Shown: positions 1 through 8,509 of the stretch, piece after piece | How positions within the stretch are numbered: position 1 is the first letter of the stretch | Layout: the number at the start of each line of letters is the position of its first letter | NCBI RefSeq assembly: GCF_004295585.1 | Contig: NZ_AP019400.1 | Location: forward strand, 6,564,501 to 6,628,500 | Source: Cohnella abietis | GTDB taxonomy: Bacteria > Bacillota > Bacilli > Paenibacillales > Paenibacillaceae | Length of the DNA stretch: 64,000 nt | Reading direction: 5' to 3' | The notes under the pieces: generated by a model | The model's database searches: none | What the model was told of the DNA's origin: nothing | Seen by the model: only the letters and a program-made list of their open reading frames with translations | Made by a program: the position numbers and the translations under genes

Positions 1-953
1 TCCGACACCTTTGCTCCCAACAGAAGGCCACCTATGATTGGAAGTAGACGGATTCCCGTACCTAATGCATCCGCTCCTTCAACCGCCTGAAAATATTGGG
101 GTGTCACAAACAGCAATCCGAACATAGCAAACGATACGATGGTCGCTAATATCGAACCCCATGTGAAGCTAGATGAACGGAACAAGGAGAGGTCAATAAG
201 AGGGTTCCTGACCCGACGCTCCCACAGGATAAAGACTATCAGAGCCAGTAGACCCGTCACAACGGTTGCCAGTGCCTCAATATTTCCCCAGCCCTTCTCA
301 CCCGCTTCAATGACACCATAGGTTAGGGCAACAAGACCCGTACTAGAGGTCAATATTCCTATGAGGTCTATGCGAGACCTAACTTTACTTCGAGATTCAG
401 GCAATAGAATGAAAATAGCGATTAGTGCAGCAATAACAATCGGAATATTAATTAGAAATACCGATCCCCACCAGTAATGGTTAAGCAACCATCCCCCGAT
501 AATTGGTCCTAGCGGTATTCCCAATGAGTTGGCCATTACCCATAGCCCTATCGCTTTAGGTCGCTCCTCCTCCGTGAATAAAACAGGAATAATGGACATA
601 GATAACGGCAATAAAAATGCTGCTCCAAGACCTAGAAGTGCCCGCCCAATGATGAGTCCCTCTGCAGAACCCGCATAAGCGCATATCCATGATGCTGCTC
701 CGAATAGTACCAGCGCCATGATTAACATTTTCTTACGACCCATTCGATCTCCAAGAAGTCCAGCCGGCAGCAGCGCGGCAGCGAGAACAAGATTATAGGC
801 ATCGGCAAACCATTGAAGCTCCCTGTTTGTTGCATGCAAGTCTATTGCCAGAGTAGGCAAGGCAAGATTAAGAACAGTTAAATCTAAGCTTACTGTTAGC
901 AGACAGAGCGAAAGTGCACCGAGAATCCACCATTTCCGATTTTCTTTTATCAT
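1..953 (-). CDS. MFS drug exporter, DHA2 (EmrB/QacA) type, C-terminus cut off
   Basis: The reading frame starts at ATG 953 and runs off the left edge after about 317 residues, so the C-terminal part is missing. The N-terminus is hydrophobic with a first membrane segment followed by the pattern LDLTVLNLALPTL, which resembles the conserved N-terminal motif of 14-TM drug:proton antiporters. The loop-2/3 motif LLGDRMGRKK (family motif A) is present near residue 65, and a GPIIGGWL-type motif C follows. It is expected to be an inner-membrane proton-driven exporter of toxic compounds; the substrate cannot be read from sequence. The upstream 180 bases contain no regulator gene but include similar GACAGTTAC/GATAGTTACTGTC stretches near 958-1020 that could be an operator. 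Family assignment is strong; drug specificity is unknown. Confidence 0.85.
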   Translation of the reverse strand, partial: MIKENRKWWILGALSLCLLTVSLDLTVLNLALPTLAIDLHATNRELQWFADAYNLVLAAALLPAGLLGDRMGRKKMLIMALVLFGAASWICAYAGSAEGLIIGRALLGLGAAFLLPLSMSIIPVLFTEEERPKAIGLWVMANSLGIPLGPIIGGWLLNHYWWGSVFLINIPIVIAALIAIFILLPESRSKVRSRIDLIGILTSSTGLVALTYGVIEAGEKGWGNIEALATVVTGLLALIVFILWERRVRNPLIDLSLFRSSSFTWGSILATIVSFAMFGLLFVTPQYFQAVEGADALGTGIRLLPIIGGLLLGAKVS

Positions 954-1058
954 TATGACAGTTACCACCTTTCAATATTTAATTCATATTGAGACTTTAT
1001 GTCATTTGATAGTTACTGTCAATATTTTATTTTGAAAATGTACAGAGATTACCTCGGC

Positions 1059-1100
1059 AAAAAGCCTACTTCCGTCCATGATTGGCGAAAGTAGGCTTTT
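1059..1100 (-). terminator. Terminator after the racemase-like gene
   Basis: AAAAGCCTACTT (1060-1071) pairs with AAGTAGGCTTTT (1089-1100), and the minus-strand copy ends in a T-run. It lies 35 bases after the stop codon of the racemase-like gene and ends that transcription unit before the MFS gene. Confidence 0.7.
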
Positions 1101-1134
1101 GGGTGCAAGTTATGAATGGGTATGAGCTAGCGGT

Positions 1135-1806
1135 CTATCTGCGTTCGGTCTGCACATTTTCCATGTATGAAGTTAATGCTTCCAACGGATTCCCTATGGC
1201 AATGTTCATCTCCGATTGAACAATTCTGGCCGCGTCCACCATTGACAATTGTGCAACAGAAATAGAAATATTATTGCTCATAGTCCTTAGCAAGCTGCGC
1301 ATGTAATCAGATACCACGGTAAGATATTGCTCTTGCTTACCCTGCATAATCAACTCAAAGCTATTATCAATAACTAGTGCTTCCACTACAGGATGTTTTC
1401 CTATTTTTTGCGCATATTCGTGTAATCTTCTCATCGTTCCTTCAACTGTAGCTGGGTTAGTAAAGAGTAATAGTTGCGGTTGAGCTTGTTTGCACAGATG
1501 CTCGAACAGGGGTTCATCGATCTTGATAACGGGAATCGTAACCGTTTGCTGATCCTCTTGAAGGAGGGCGATGTAATTCGTACAAGTAATCAGAATTGCA
1601 TCAACGTTAGCCTTGGCGATCCACTCCAGTTGCTCATTCACCTTCTGTTGGGCATCCACCTGGCTAAAAGTCTTATCCGATGAGATTCTATATACCAATG
1701 CAGGGTCAACAAAATGAAGCAACTCCGCCCCATACACTGATAAAGCCTGTTCTATATAAGGAATATTAGAATAATGGGCATGCAAGCAACCAATGCGCTT
1801 TTTCAT
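1135..1806 (-). CDS. Aspartate/glutamate (hydantoin) racemase-superfamily protein
   Basis: I start it at ATG 1806 (MKKRIGCLHAHYS), because AGGGAG sits 7-8 bases upstream; a longer frame to 1854 would overlap the preceding gene and has no better site. The 223-residue product has the alternating strand/helix pattern of the Asp/Glu racemase fold, with one catalytic-type cysteine in ILITCTNY (around residue 73). The second-half position that usually carries the partner cysteine reads SVAQLSMVDAA, with no Cys. Single-cysteine members of this superfamily include decarboxylases and isomerases as well as divergent racemases, so the exact reaction is open. It follows the PLP-enzyme gene by about 30 bases and is probably cotranscribed with it, suggesting a shared amino-acid substrate. 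Confidence 0.6.
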   Translation of the reverse strand: MKKRIGCLHAHYSNIPYIEQALSVYGAELLHFVDPALVYRISSDKTFSQVDAQQKVNEQLEWIAKANVDAILITCTNYIALLQEDQQTVTIPVIKIDEPLFEHLCKQAQPQLLLFTNPATVEGTMRRLHEYAQKIGKHPVVEALVIDNSFELIMQGKQEQYLTVVSDYMRSLLRTMSNNISISVAQLSMVDAARIVQSEMNIAIGNPLEALTSYMENVQTERR

Positions 1807-1837
1807 TTTGGCTCCCTGCCTTCCTTTGCACATCATG

Positions 1838-2995
1838 CTAAGATTTCGTACCACTCCAAGCCTGATCGATATCGGCGATCAGATCGTTCGGATCCTCCAT
1901 GCCGATATATAATCTGACTACAGTCGCAGTGTGTTCACCTGCATCATTAGTCAATGGACTAACCGTAACTAGACTCTCAAAGCCGCCCCAGCTAACGCCG
2001 ATCTTGAAGTATTTTAATCTGCCAGCCCATTCCTTCAATCTCTCTATCGGCTCGTCAGATAGGAAGGAGAAGAGACTGCTGTATCCTGACATTTGGCGCT
2101 TCCCAAGCTCATACTGTGGATGGGATGGCAGGCCGGGATGGTTGACGCGAGTCACATAGCTTTGTTTGCCGATATGCTCCGCCACTTGAAGTCCGCTAAC
2201 CTCATGTCTTTGTAGGCGCAGAGGGAGCGTCCGCAGACCTTTGGATACGAGTGCCGCTGTTTGGGGAGTCATAATGCCACCAAGCAGCAAATATTCCGTA
2301 TAACCGATACCCGACACCCTTTCCTTCGATCCCAGTACGACTCCTCCTAGGCAATCGCTATGTCCTCCAATATATTTTGAAACGGAATGGACGACCAAAT
2401 CAATCCCCATAGCAAGCGGGCTCTGAAAACAAGGCGTTGCCCAAGTGTTGTCGATGACAGTTGCAGCCCCAATGCTTCTTGCTAACTCCGCGCATAGCCG
2501 CAGATCCTGCAATTCGAACAGCATTGTTGTCGGGCTTTCCAGATAGAGCAGCTTCGTATTTGGACGCACCGCATCGCGCCATTGCTCAATTGAGCTTCCA
2601 TCGATGAATGTGGTTTCCACTCCAAATTTGGTCAAATAGGAAGTAAGGAATTGCTTCGTCGGACCATAGGCTTGATTGATACACACAATATGGTCACCTT
2701 GCCCAACAGTCGATAAGATTGCCGAGCTAATAGCAGCCATGCCCGATGCAAAACATTTAGCCATCTCAGCTTCTTCAAGGTCTGCTAGCTTCCGTTCCAA
2801 ATACTGAACAGTAGGATTATTGCCACGTGAATAGACATGATGGTCTAGAAGTGTACCCATAGCTTCATCAAATTGATCATAGCTTTCAAATGCGAACAGA
2901 CTATTCTGGTATAAAGGTACATTAATGGCTCCATGATGTCTCGTATCCACTGGATCATATGCTACCTTGGTAAAATGCTTTTCTTGTTTGCTCAT
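1838..2995 (-). CDS. Cys/Met-metabolism PLP-dependent enzyme (cystathionine gamma-lyase/synthase-like)
   Basis: ATG 2995 (MSKQEKHFTKVAYDP) is preferred over 3019 because AAGGAG lies 11 bases ahead of it, inside the longer frame. The 385-residue protein matches the trans-sulfuration family in length and order: an N-terminal arm with YSRGNNPTV, the cofactor-ring region CFASGMAAISS, the aspartate of VIDNTWATP, and the Schiff-base lysine in SVSKYIGGHSD. Known members make or break cystathionine, methionine or related thioethers; sequence alone does not decide between gamma-lyase, gamma-synthase and beta-lyase. It is cytosolic and needs pyridoxal phosphate. A FadR-type regulator is transcribed just upstream in the same direction and a racemase-like gene follows, so this may be an amino-acid degradation operon rather than core methionine synthesis. 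Confidence 0.85.
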   Translation of the reverse strand: MSKQEKHFTKVAYDPVDTRHHGAINVPLYQNSLFAFESYDQFDEAMGTLLDHHVYSRGNNPTVQYLERKLADLEEAEMAKCFASGMAAISSAILSTVGQGDHIVCINQAYGPTKQFLTSYLTKFGVETTFIDGSSIEQWRDAVRPNTKLLYLESPTTMLFELQDLRLCAELARSIGAATVIDNTWATPCFQSPLAMGIDLVVHSVSKYIGGHSDCLGGVVLGSKERVSGIGYTEYLLLGGIMTPQTAALVSKGLRTLPLRLQRHEVSGLQVAEHIGKQSYVTRVNHPGLPSHPQYELGKRQMSGYSSLFSFLSDEPIERLKEWAGRLKYFKIGVSWGGFESLVTVSPLTNDAGEHTATVVRLYIGMEDPNDLIADIDQAWSGTKS

Positions 2996-3130
2996 TATTT
3001 TTCTGCTCCTTGTGTACAATCTTCTAAGATGATTTTGTCCGCAAACGTGCTATGCACCAACCAATCATCCTGTCTGATAGGTTAATCAATTAGGAATGCT
3101 TTATATCATTACTATAATATAAGTTGCTTA

Positions 3131-3811
3131 TTATTCATAGCTTCTAATCTTATTTTCAATACAGTCCATCATCTTATTAAATTCTTCCAGCGCTTTATCG
3201 GTGTCATGACTAGCAATCGCATCGAACATCGTCCGATGATAGGGATAAGTCTCAGCGAAGAGCTGATTGTTACCTAGTGGTTCATCAAAGAACTTCTCAT
3301 ACAGACCTGCAAATGCATCCATCACAGTTTCAAGAATGGGGTTATGGGATGCTTTAATAATGTAACCATGGAATGCCAAATCAATCCGGGAGGTATCTTT
3401 CCCGCTCTCTTTTAGAATCCGATACTCTTCCAAGCAGCTTTCCATTTCGTTAATCTGAATAGCTGTAATGCTCTTAGATGCCAATTCCACTGCTTTGCCT
3501 TCTAGGGCTCTGCGAACATCAAGAGTATTTAGTAAAAAATGACGCTCTCTCTCGATTTTGACTTTGCCTTGGAATCGGAATGTATCGACTTCTCGGACGA
3601 AAATCCCTTTGCCGTTCTCTACCTGAATAACGTCAACCGCTTCTAGATAACGCAAAGCTTCCCGTAACGAAGAACGTCCGACACCGAACATCTGCGTCAT
3701 TTCTTCGACGGAAGGCAGCTTATCTCCTTCCTGGAGGTCCTTCTCCTGAATATAATTCTGAATTTCTTGCGCAACCTGTTCATACACAAGAATCTTTTGA
3801 ATTTTTCTCAT
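3131..3811 (-). CDS. GntR-family regulator, FadR subfamily
   Basis: The 226-residue protein has an N-terminal winged helix (about residues 8-75, with GDKLPSVEEMTQMFGVGRSSLREALRYLE and the wing ending VENGKGIFV) and an all-helical C-terminal FCD ligand domain with the histidine-containing segments LAFHGYI and YPYHRTMFDAI. FCD domains usually bind an organic acid, often through a metal. GAGGCGGGG precedes the ATG. It lies 135 bases upstream of, and in line with, the PLP-enzyme and racemase-like genes, so it is the obvious candidate regulator of that pair; the ligand is unknown. Confidence 0.85.
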   Translation of the reverse strand: MRKIQKILVYEQVAQEIQNYIQEKDLQEGDKLPSVEEMTQMFGVGRSSLREALRYLEAVDVIQVENGKGIFVREVDTFRFQGKVKIERERHFLLNTLDVRRALEGKAVELASKSITAIQINEMESCLEEYRILKESGKDTSRIDLAFHGYIIKASHNPILETVMDAFAGLYEKFFDEPLGNNQLFAETYPYHRTMFDAIASHDTDKALEEFNKMMDCIENKIRSYE

Positions 3812-3900
3812 AGACTGTTACCCCGCCTCACCCTAACACCTATCCGTAAAAAATAGTAAGTGTCATATAGGCATTCATTGTCAGTTTGCCGTTTTCCCGT

Positions 3901-4383
3901 TTATAAACCCGCTTTAATCTCAAGCAGCTCGTATTTAATAACTCCCATAGGTGCGTTAACACTAATGATGCTTCCTATGGTTTTCCCAATAAGTGCTTTG
4001 CCGAGTGGACTTTCATACGAAATCTTATTTTCCAGAACATCTGCCTCGGCTGGCCCTACGATCTGATATTCAATCTTCTCGGAAAATTCAATATCATTTA
4101 AGATGACGACTGAGCCAACATTAACAGCCGAAATGGTCAAGCTATCGGAATCAACAACACGAGCTTTGTTCAGCATTTTCTCAAGTATAATAATCCTTGT
4201 TTCCATGAACGACTGATCGTTCTTTGCTGAATGATACTCGCTATTTTCCTTGAGATCGCCGTAGCTAATTGCTAGCTTAATCCGCGCAGCCAATTCCTTA
4301 CGTTTCACATATTTAAGATCGTCGAGCTCCGCCTGTAATTTAGCTAAACCCTCTTTGGTTAATATCACTTCTTCTTGAGACAT
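3901..4383 (-). CDS. greA: Transcription elongation factor GreA
   Basis: The 160-residue length, the N-terminal coiled coil (LTKEGLAKLQAELDDLK) and the acidic tip GDLKENSEYHSAKN identify a GreA/GreB factor; the tip carries the acidic residues that stimulate RNA cleavage by stalled RNA polymerase. The C-terminal FKBP-like domain ends in SPLGKALIGKTIGSII. A good GGGAGC site lies 8 bases before the ATG. It is monocistronic by appearance. Many Paenibacilli carry more than one greA, and with no conserved neighbours here this could be a second copy. Confidence 0.9.
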   Translation of the reverse strand: MSQEEVILTKEGLAKLQAELDDLKYVKRKELAARIKLAISYGDLKENSEYHSAKNDQSFMETRIIILEKMLNKARVVDSDSLTISAVNVGSVVILNDIEFSEKIEYQIVGPAEADVLENKISYESPLGKALIGKTIGSIISVNAPMGVIKYELLEIKAGL

Positions 4384-4594
4384 TATTCACAGCTCCCGTT
4401 TGCTTTCTCATTACATTACAGCGAAGGTTCCATGAAACCCCGCTTAACTTAACGTGCTATAAGTTTAATGTCTAGCTTTATCTTATCTTGTCCTAGTGGA
4501 GACAGCAAGCTATTGGAACCGGAGCAACGAAGCTGAATATGGATTGTGCTCAACAAACAGGGATAATGGGCTCTTAGTTTAAGCTAAAATGAAA

Positions 4595-4622
4595 AAGAAA
4601 AAGGACCCCCCTAAGGTCCTTT
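4595..4622 (-). terminator. Rho-independent terminator
   Basis: AAAGGACC (4600-4607) pairs with GGTCCTTT (4615-4622); read on the minus strand the stem is followed by a T-rich tract. It lies about 40 bases after the LuxR-type gene. Confidence 0.85.
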
Positions 4623-4661
4623 AATGGTCATTCTATACGGTTTATTGTGAAGAATATGAAG

Positions 4662-4976
4662 TCACCTCAGAACGAGCGCTTCTTCCTCGTCCTGATATAG
4701 CAGGAACTGAGCAACCACCATAGATAATAATTCTCTTGTAGAGCCGGCTTTTGTTTTTTCTTGTATTTTCGCGATATGATTCTTGACCGTCTTCTCCGCA
4801 ATGAATAGCTCGGTTGCTAGATGCTTATTACTGTATCCGTATTTCGTGAGGTAAAAAACAATTTCCTGCTCCCGCTGCGTCAAGCTATAATCCTTAGCAA
4901 AGTAAGAAACAACTTTTAATAGGTAGGATGATTCACCTTGTGTATGCAACCCAGACACCTCGATTATTTCATTCAA
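4662..4976 (-). CDS. LuxR-type helix-turn-helix protein without a receiver
   Basis: The 104-residue product has a GerE/LuxR DNA-binding domain at about residues 31-90: LTQREQEIVFYLTKYGYSNKHLATELFIAEKTVKNHIAKIQEK, split here only for description, with the typical TVKNH recognition-helix segment. Nothing resembling a receiver or autoinducer domain precedes it, so it is a stand-alone GerE-like regulator. The ribosome binding site is weak (AGAGTGATTGA before the ATG). It has its own terminator and no clear partner gene, and its targets cannot be inferred. Confidence 0.75.
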   Translation of the reverse strand: MNEIIEVSGLHTQGESSYLLKVVSYFAKDYSLTQREQEIVFYLTKYGYSNKHLATELFIAEKTVKNHIAKIQEKTKAGSTRELLSMVVAQFLLYQDEEEALVLR

Positions 4977-5086
4977 TCACTCTATGACGCTCATCTATCA
5001 TTAAAATAATATACTAAATATGTTAGGTACATATGAACTTTATATTAGGAGACTCATTAATAATAGACGATTTTATCCCACATGTA

Positions 5087-5127
5087 CAAACAGACCTGAT
5101 GGACACCCACTCCACGAGGTCTATTTG
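5087..5127 (-). terminator. Stem-loop downstream of the thioredoxin operon
   Basis: CAAACAGACCT (5087-5097) pairs with AGGTCTATTTG (5117-5127), with a further inner pairing in the loop. The T-tract is poor, so it may only be an RNA 3'-end stabiliser. Confidence 0.4.
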
Positions 5128-5158
5128 CTCAAGAGATTTCAGCAATATTTTCCACAGC

Positions 5159-6172
5159 TTAACCGATATTCTGTATAACCTTCTTCATATTCTCATAACT
5201 GATTGCCCCGAGGTAATGATTTCTAATTTTCCCCGTGGAGTCAATCACATAGGTCGTGGGGTACGCGGTTACTTGGTATTGCTTAGCTACTGTGCCTTGC
5301 TCATCAAGCACGACAGGAAAGCTAAGACCATGCTTATCCACGTAGCTCTCCACCTGCTGGGCATTTCTCTCTTGGCTTGTGACGTTAACAGACAAAACTA
5401 CAACGTCCAAATCCTTATAGTTCTGATAAAGCTTCTCCACATGAGGCATCTCTGCCTTGCATACTTGACACCACGTTGCCCAGAAATTCATAAGGACAGT
5501 TTGTCCACGGTAATCGGATAGGTTTACGACATTCCCCTCCAGATCCGTGAGCTGAAAGTCAGGTGCAGCCTGATCATGGCCTATTGTCTTAGTATTGCCG
5601 TAATCAAACACGGTATAGCCAATCATTGTAACGATTAGCAGAACTCCAAGCACTCGCGCCATATATCGCAGACTCCACCCGGTACTTCGAGCAGGCTTCA
5701 ATAATAGGATCAGTAACAAGATGGATATGAAAAGGAACAAATAAGTCATGAACCCTACCGAGTTCGACAGTACGATTTGGGCCAAACAAACAGTTGCCAC
5801 CCAACCTGACAGCATAGTCGCAGTCAGCGCTGCCCCTTCGGCATTTCCTAATTTTCTAACATAACGAAAACCTATATATGCGATGACTATAGCTGAAGCA
5901 AGCAACAGCCCTCTGACCCCTCCACTGAAAAATAGTAAGGACATCGGATTGTCTATGACACTCTTAAGATCGAAGAGCAGCAAGCTCGCCTTCCATATAA
6001 CGACCCAGAGGAAGACAGCGTTCCATGCAACAGAAATAAGCCATTCTCTCTCTGGATGTAGCCTTTGCCTAATACGAACCGCTAGAACACCCATCATGCC
6101 CGCCACAAGGTACACAAGTAACTCCGTGCTTAGAACGAAGGTGCCGATCTGCACGTTGGATAGTTGACCCAT
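5159..6172 (-). CDS. Membrane-anchored thioredoxin-like protein (ResA/TlpA domain)
   Basis: Residues 1-190 hold about five or six hydrophobic segments, and residues 200-337 form a TlpA/ResA-type thioredoxin domain facing outside. The active site is WCQVCK (Cys235 and Cys238), and the cis-proline segment is AYPTTYVI. Such proteins exchange disulfides outside the membrane, for example in cytochrome c maturation or oxidative folding. The long multi-spanning N-terminus is larger than the single anchor of ResA and has no CcdA-type cysteine pair I can see, so the source of reducing power is unclear. AAGGAGGTG precedes the ATG. It is the last gene of a probable operon with rlmN and an aldo/keto reductase, 18 bases behind the latter. 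Confidence 0.8.
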   Translation of the reverse strand: MGQLSNVQIGTFVLSTELLVYLVAGMMGVLAVRIRQRLHPEREWLISVAWNAVFLWVVIWKASLLLFDLKSVIDNPMSLLFFSGGVRGLLLASAIVIAYIGFRYVRKLGNAEGAALTATMLSGWVATVCLAQIVLSNSVGFMTYLFLFISILLLILLLKPARSTGWSLRYMARVLGVLLIVTMIGYTVFDYGNTKTIGHDQAAPDFQLTDLEGNVVNLSDYRGQTVLMNFWATWCQVCKAEMPHVEKLYQNYKDLDVVVLSVNVTSQERNAQQVESYVDKHGLSFPVVLDEQGTVAKQYQVTAYPTTYVIDSTGKIRNHYLGAISYENMKKVIQNIG

Positions 6173-6190
6173 AGCGCCCTCTCCACCTCC

Positions 6191-7165
6191 TTAAGGTAGT
6201 CGATACGTAGCGAACGGGTCGCCCTGTCGGAATGCACGACTCATTTCGTCTAGCTCCCTAGAAGTTTCAGAATCAAGAGCAACGGAGACGCTGTGCAGAT
6301 TATCTTCTACCTGCTCTATGCGGGTTGCTCCAACGATAACACTAGAGACGGCCGGTCTATTCATTAGCCATGCCAGCGAGAGTGTGCTGGAGGTGTATCC
6401 GTGCTCTGCAGCCAACCTGCTAACGTTCTGCCCTAGCGTGAGGGTTCTCTCGTTCAGAAATCTATTAAACGAAGGATCCGTTATGGCTCTTGAGCTCTCG
6501 GGCGCTTTTTCCGTCAGGCTGTACTTCCCGCTCAAGATACCACCTGCCAGTGGAAAATAAGGAATAATCCCCACACCTTGATCAAGGCACATGGGAATAA
6601 GCTCATTTTCCGGCGTACGATCAGCAAGGGAATAGCTCGTTTGTGTGGAAACGTAGCGTATGTATCCTTTCAGCTCACTAATACCTAGAGCCTTCATTAA
6701 TTCCCATGCGGCATAGTTGGACGCTCCGATATAACGAACCTTGCCTGAGCTAACCATGTCATCTAACGTTCTCAGCGTCTCCTCCAAGGGAGTAGAAGGG
6801 TCGAAGGTATGAATCTGATACAAATCCACATAATCCGTGTTTAACCGTCTAAGGCTATCCTCCAGCTCCCTCTGCAGATGAAAGCGAGACGAGCCCCTTT
6901 CGTTCGGGCCTGGGCCGCTTACTAAACCGGCCTTAGTCGCCAGCACCGCCTGATGACGTCTGCCGGTTAACGCTTGGCCGATTATTCTTTCGGATTCTGT
7001 ACCCGCATAAATATTCGCTGTATCTAGGAAATTAATACCACTGTCCAAGGCAAGATGAACAATACGAATGGACGTGTCTTGATCCGCCCTTTTGCCGAAT
7101 GCATTCGTCCCTAAGCCGAGAGCCGACACCTTCAACCCACTGTTTCCAAGACTGTGATATCGCAT
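6191..7165 (-). CDS. Aldo/keto reductase
   Basis: This 324-residue protein has the full AKR tetrad: Asp48 and Tyr53 in LDTANIY, Lys78 in LATKAG and His119 in YQIHTF. The C-terminal NADPH-binding segment SSVIVGATRIEQVEDN is also present. It should be a cytosolic NADPH-dependent reductase of carbonyl compounds; the subgroup resembles the YhdN/Kv-beta-like AKRs rather than the YtbE type found near 50.3 kb. Its start lies 2 bases past the rlmN stop, with an SD sequence (AGGGAGC) inside the rlmN coding end, so the two are translationally close. Confidence 0.9.
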   Translation of the reverse strand: MRYHSLGNSGLKVSALGLGTNAFGKRADQDTSIRIVHLALDSGINFLDTANIYAGTESERIIGQALTGRRHQAVLATKAGLVSGPGPNERGSSRFHLQRELEDSLRRLNTDYVDLYQIHTFDPSTPLEETLRTLDDMVSSGKVRYIGASNYAAWELMKALGISELKGYIRYVSTQTSYSLADRTPENELIPMCLDQGVGIIPYFPLAGGILSGKYSLTEKAPESSRAITDPSFNRFLNERTLTLGQNVSRLAAEHGYTSSTLSLAWLMNRPAVSSVIVGATRIEQVEDNLHSVSVALDSETSRELDEMSRAFRQGDPFATYRLP

Positions 7166-7167
7166 GA

Positions 7168-8244
7168 TTAAGACAAGCTCCCTTGCGCTTCTTGTTTGAT
7201 TTGCTTACTTCTCAGCTGCCCGCAAGCCGCATCAATATCCGTTCCATGCTCCAGACGGACGCTACAGCTTACTCCTTGCTTCTTAAGCGTATCGTAGAAT
7301 GCGCTAACTGTTTCCCGCTCAGGTCTTTGATACTGACTGTGCTCATCAACCGGATTGTATGGAATCAGGTTGACGTTCGCAAGCTGACGTCTGTCACCGA
7401 TCAATTCAGAAAGCTCTAAAGCATGCTCCCTTTGATCATTAACATCCTTCAGCATGATATATTCCAATGTGATTCTACGGTTTGTTTTCTCCAAATAGTA
7501 ATCGATGGCCTTCATTAGCTTTTCAATTGGAATGGCCCGGTTAATCTTCATGATCCGCGTCCGAAGCTCATCATTAGGTGCATGCAGGGAGATCGCAAGG
7601 TTTACCCTAAGATCGGAATCGGCGAACTCATAGATTTTGTCAGCAAGGCCACTTGTAGACACAGTAATATGTCTTGCCGCGATAGCCAAGCCCTTCTGAT
7701 CCTTAATCGTCAGAATGAAGTCCACCATGTTCTTGAAATTATCGAACGGCTCACCAATTCCCATAACGACGACATGGCTGACTAGCTCATTTTTCTCCGC
7801 CTGATCAAGATGATGCTGTGCCTGCATAATTTGCTCTACAATTTCTCCACTGGATAAATCACGGCTTTTCTTAATTAATCCGCTCGCACAGAAGCTGCAT
7901 CCGATATTACAGCCGACCTGGGTCGTAACACACACTGATAGCCCAAATTTATGTCGCATCAATACCGTTTCAATTAAGTTACCGTCCTGTAGCTTAAATA
8001 GAAACTTAATTGTACCGTCAGCGGACTGCTGCTTTAAGTGCTCGCTTAACGTGTTAATCACATAATGCTCCTCTAAAACTTCAATGCATTGTTTGTTAAC
8101 ATCTACCATATCGGAGAAATTCTTAACCCGCTTGCGGTATAACCATTCCCAAACCTGCGATGCTCGGGACTTCTTATGGCCATGTTCCATTAGCCACTCC
8201 GTCAATTGCTCAAATGTTAATCCATATATGGATTGCTTATTCAT
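7168..8244 (-). CDS. rlmN: 23S rRNA (A2503-C2)/tRNA methyltransferase RlmN
   Basis: The 358-residue protein carries the radical-SAM cysteines in CNIGCSFC (Cys112, Cys116, Cys119), the RlmN hallmark ending in HGTDIDAACGQL with the methyl-carrying C-terminal cysteine, and the segment SLHAPNDELR. It methylates A2503 of 23S rRNA (and A37 of some tRNAs) through a methyl-Cys intermediate. A Cfr resistance enzyme is a possible confusion, but the sequence reads as the housekeeping type. AAGAGGA precedes the ATG. It heads the operon with the reductase and thioredoxin genes; no pathway link among the three is apparent. Confidence 0.92.
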   Translation of the reverse strand: MNKQSIYGLTFEQLTEWLMEHGHKKSRASQVWEWLYRKRVKNFSDMVDVNKQCIEVLEEHYVINTLSEHLKQQSADGTIKFLFKLQDGNLIETVLMRHKFGLSVCVTTQVGCNIGCSFCASGLIKKSRDLSSGEIVEQIMQAQHHLDQAEKNELVSHVVVMGIGEPFDNFKNMVDFILTIKDQKGLAIAARHITVSTSGLADKIYEFADSDLRVNLAISLHAPNDELRTRIMKINRAIPIEKLMKAIDYYLEKTNRRITLEYIMLKDVNDQREHALELSELIGDRRQLANVNLIPYNPVDEHSQYQRPERETVSAFYDTLKKQGVSCSVRLEHGTDIDAACGQLRSKQIKQEAQGSLS

Positions 8245-8432
8245 TATTTATCCTCTTTTCAAAGCTTTAAGTTGAACCTATCCCCCATTATTGTCCCAGA
8301 TTTTTTAGGGGTAAACAAGGGGAATCGTTGGGTGACCCTCTACACGACTGAATGGATTCAATAGCTCAATCCGGTCTAAATCTTAATTTCTTAAAAAGAA
8401 CTTCAACTTATCTAAAGGATATGGTAAATATT

Positions 8433-8439
8433 TGTCGAA
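8433..8439 (+). promoter_or_regulatory. Possible Spo0A box upstream of the sensor kinase
   Basis: TGTCGAA, in the context TTTGTCGAAT, lies 71 bases before the kinase ATG in a 265-base gap that otherwise holds no gene. It equals the 0A-box core, but a 7-mer occurs several times by chance in 64 kb. The rest of this gap is AT-rich and shows nothing else I can support. Confidence 0.3.
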
Positions 8440-8509
8440 TTTTATCATTTGTTATCTTTCTACATATGCCTTTCCCGACCACTAAGAACGAATAACCGCG
8501 AGGTGTGAG

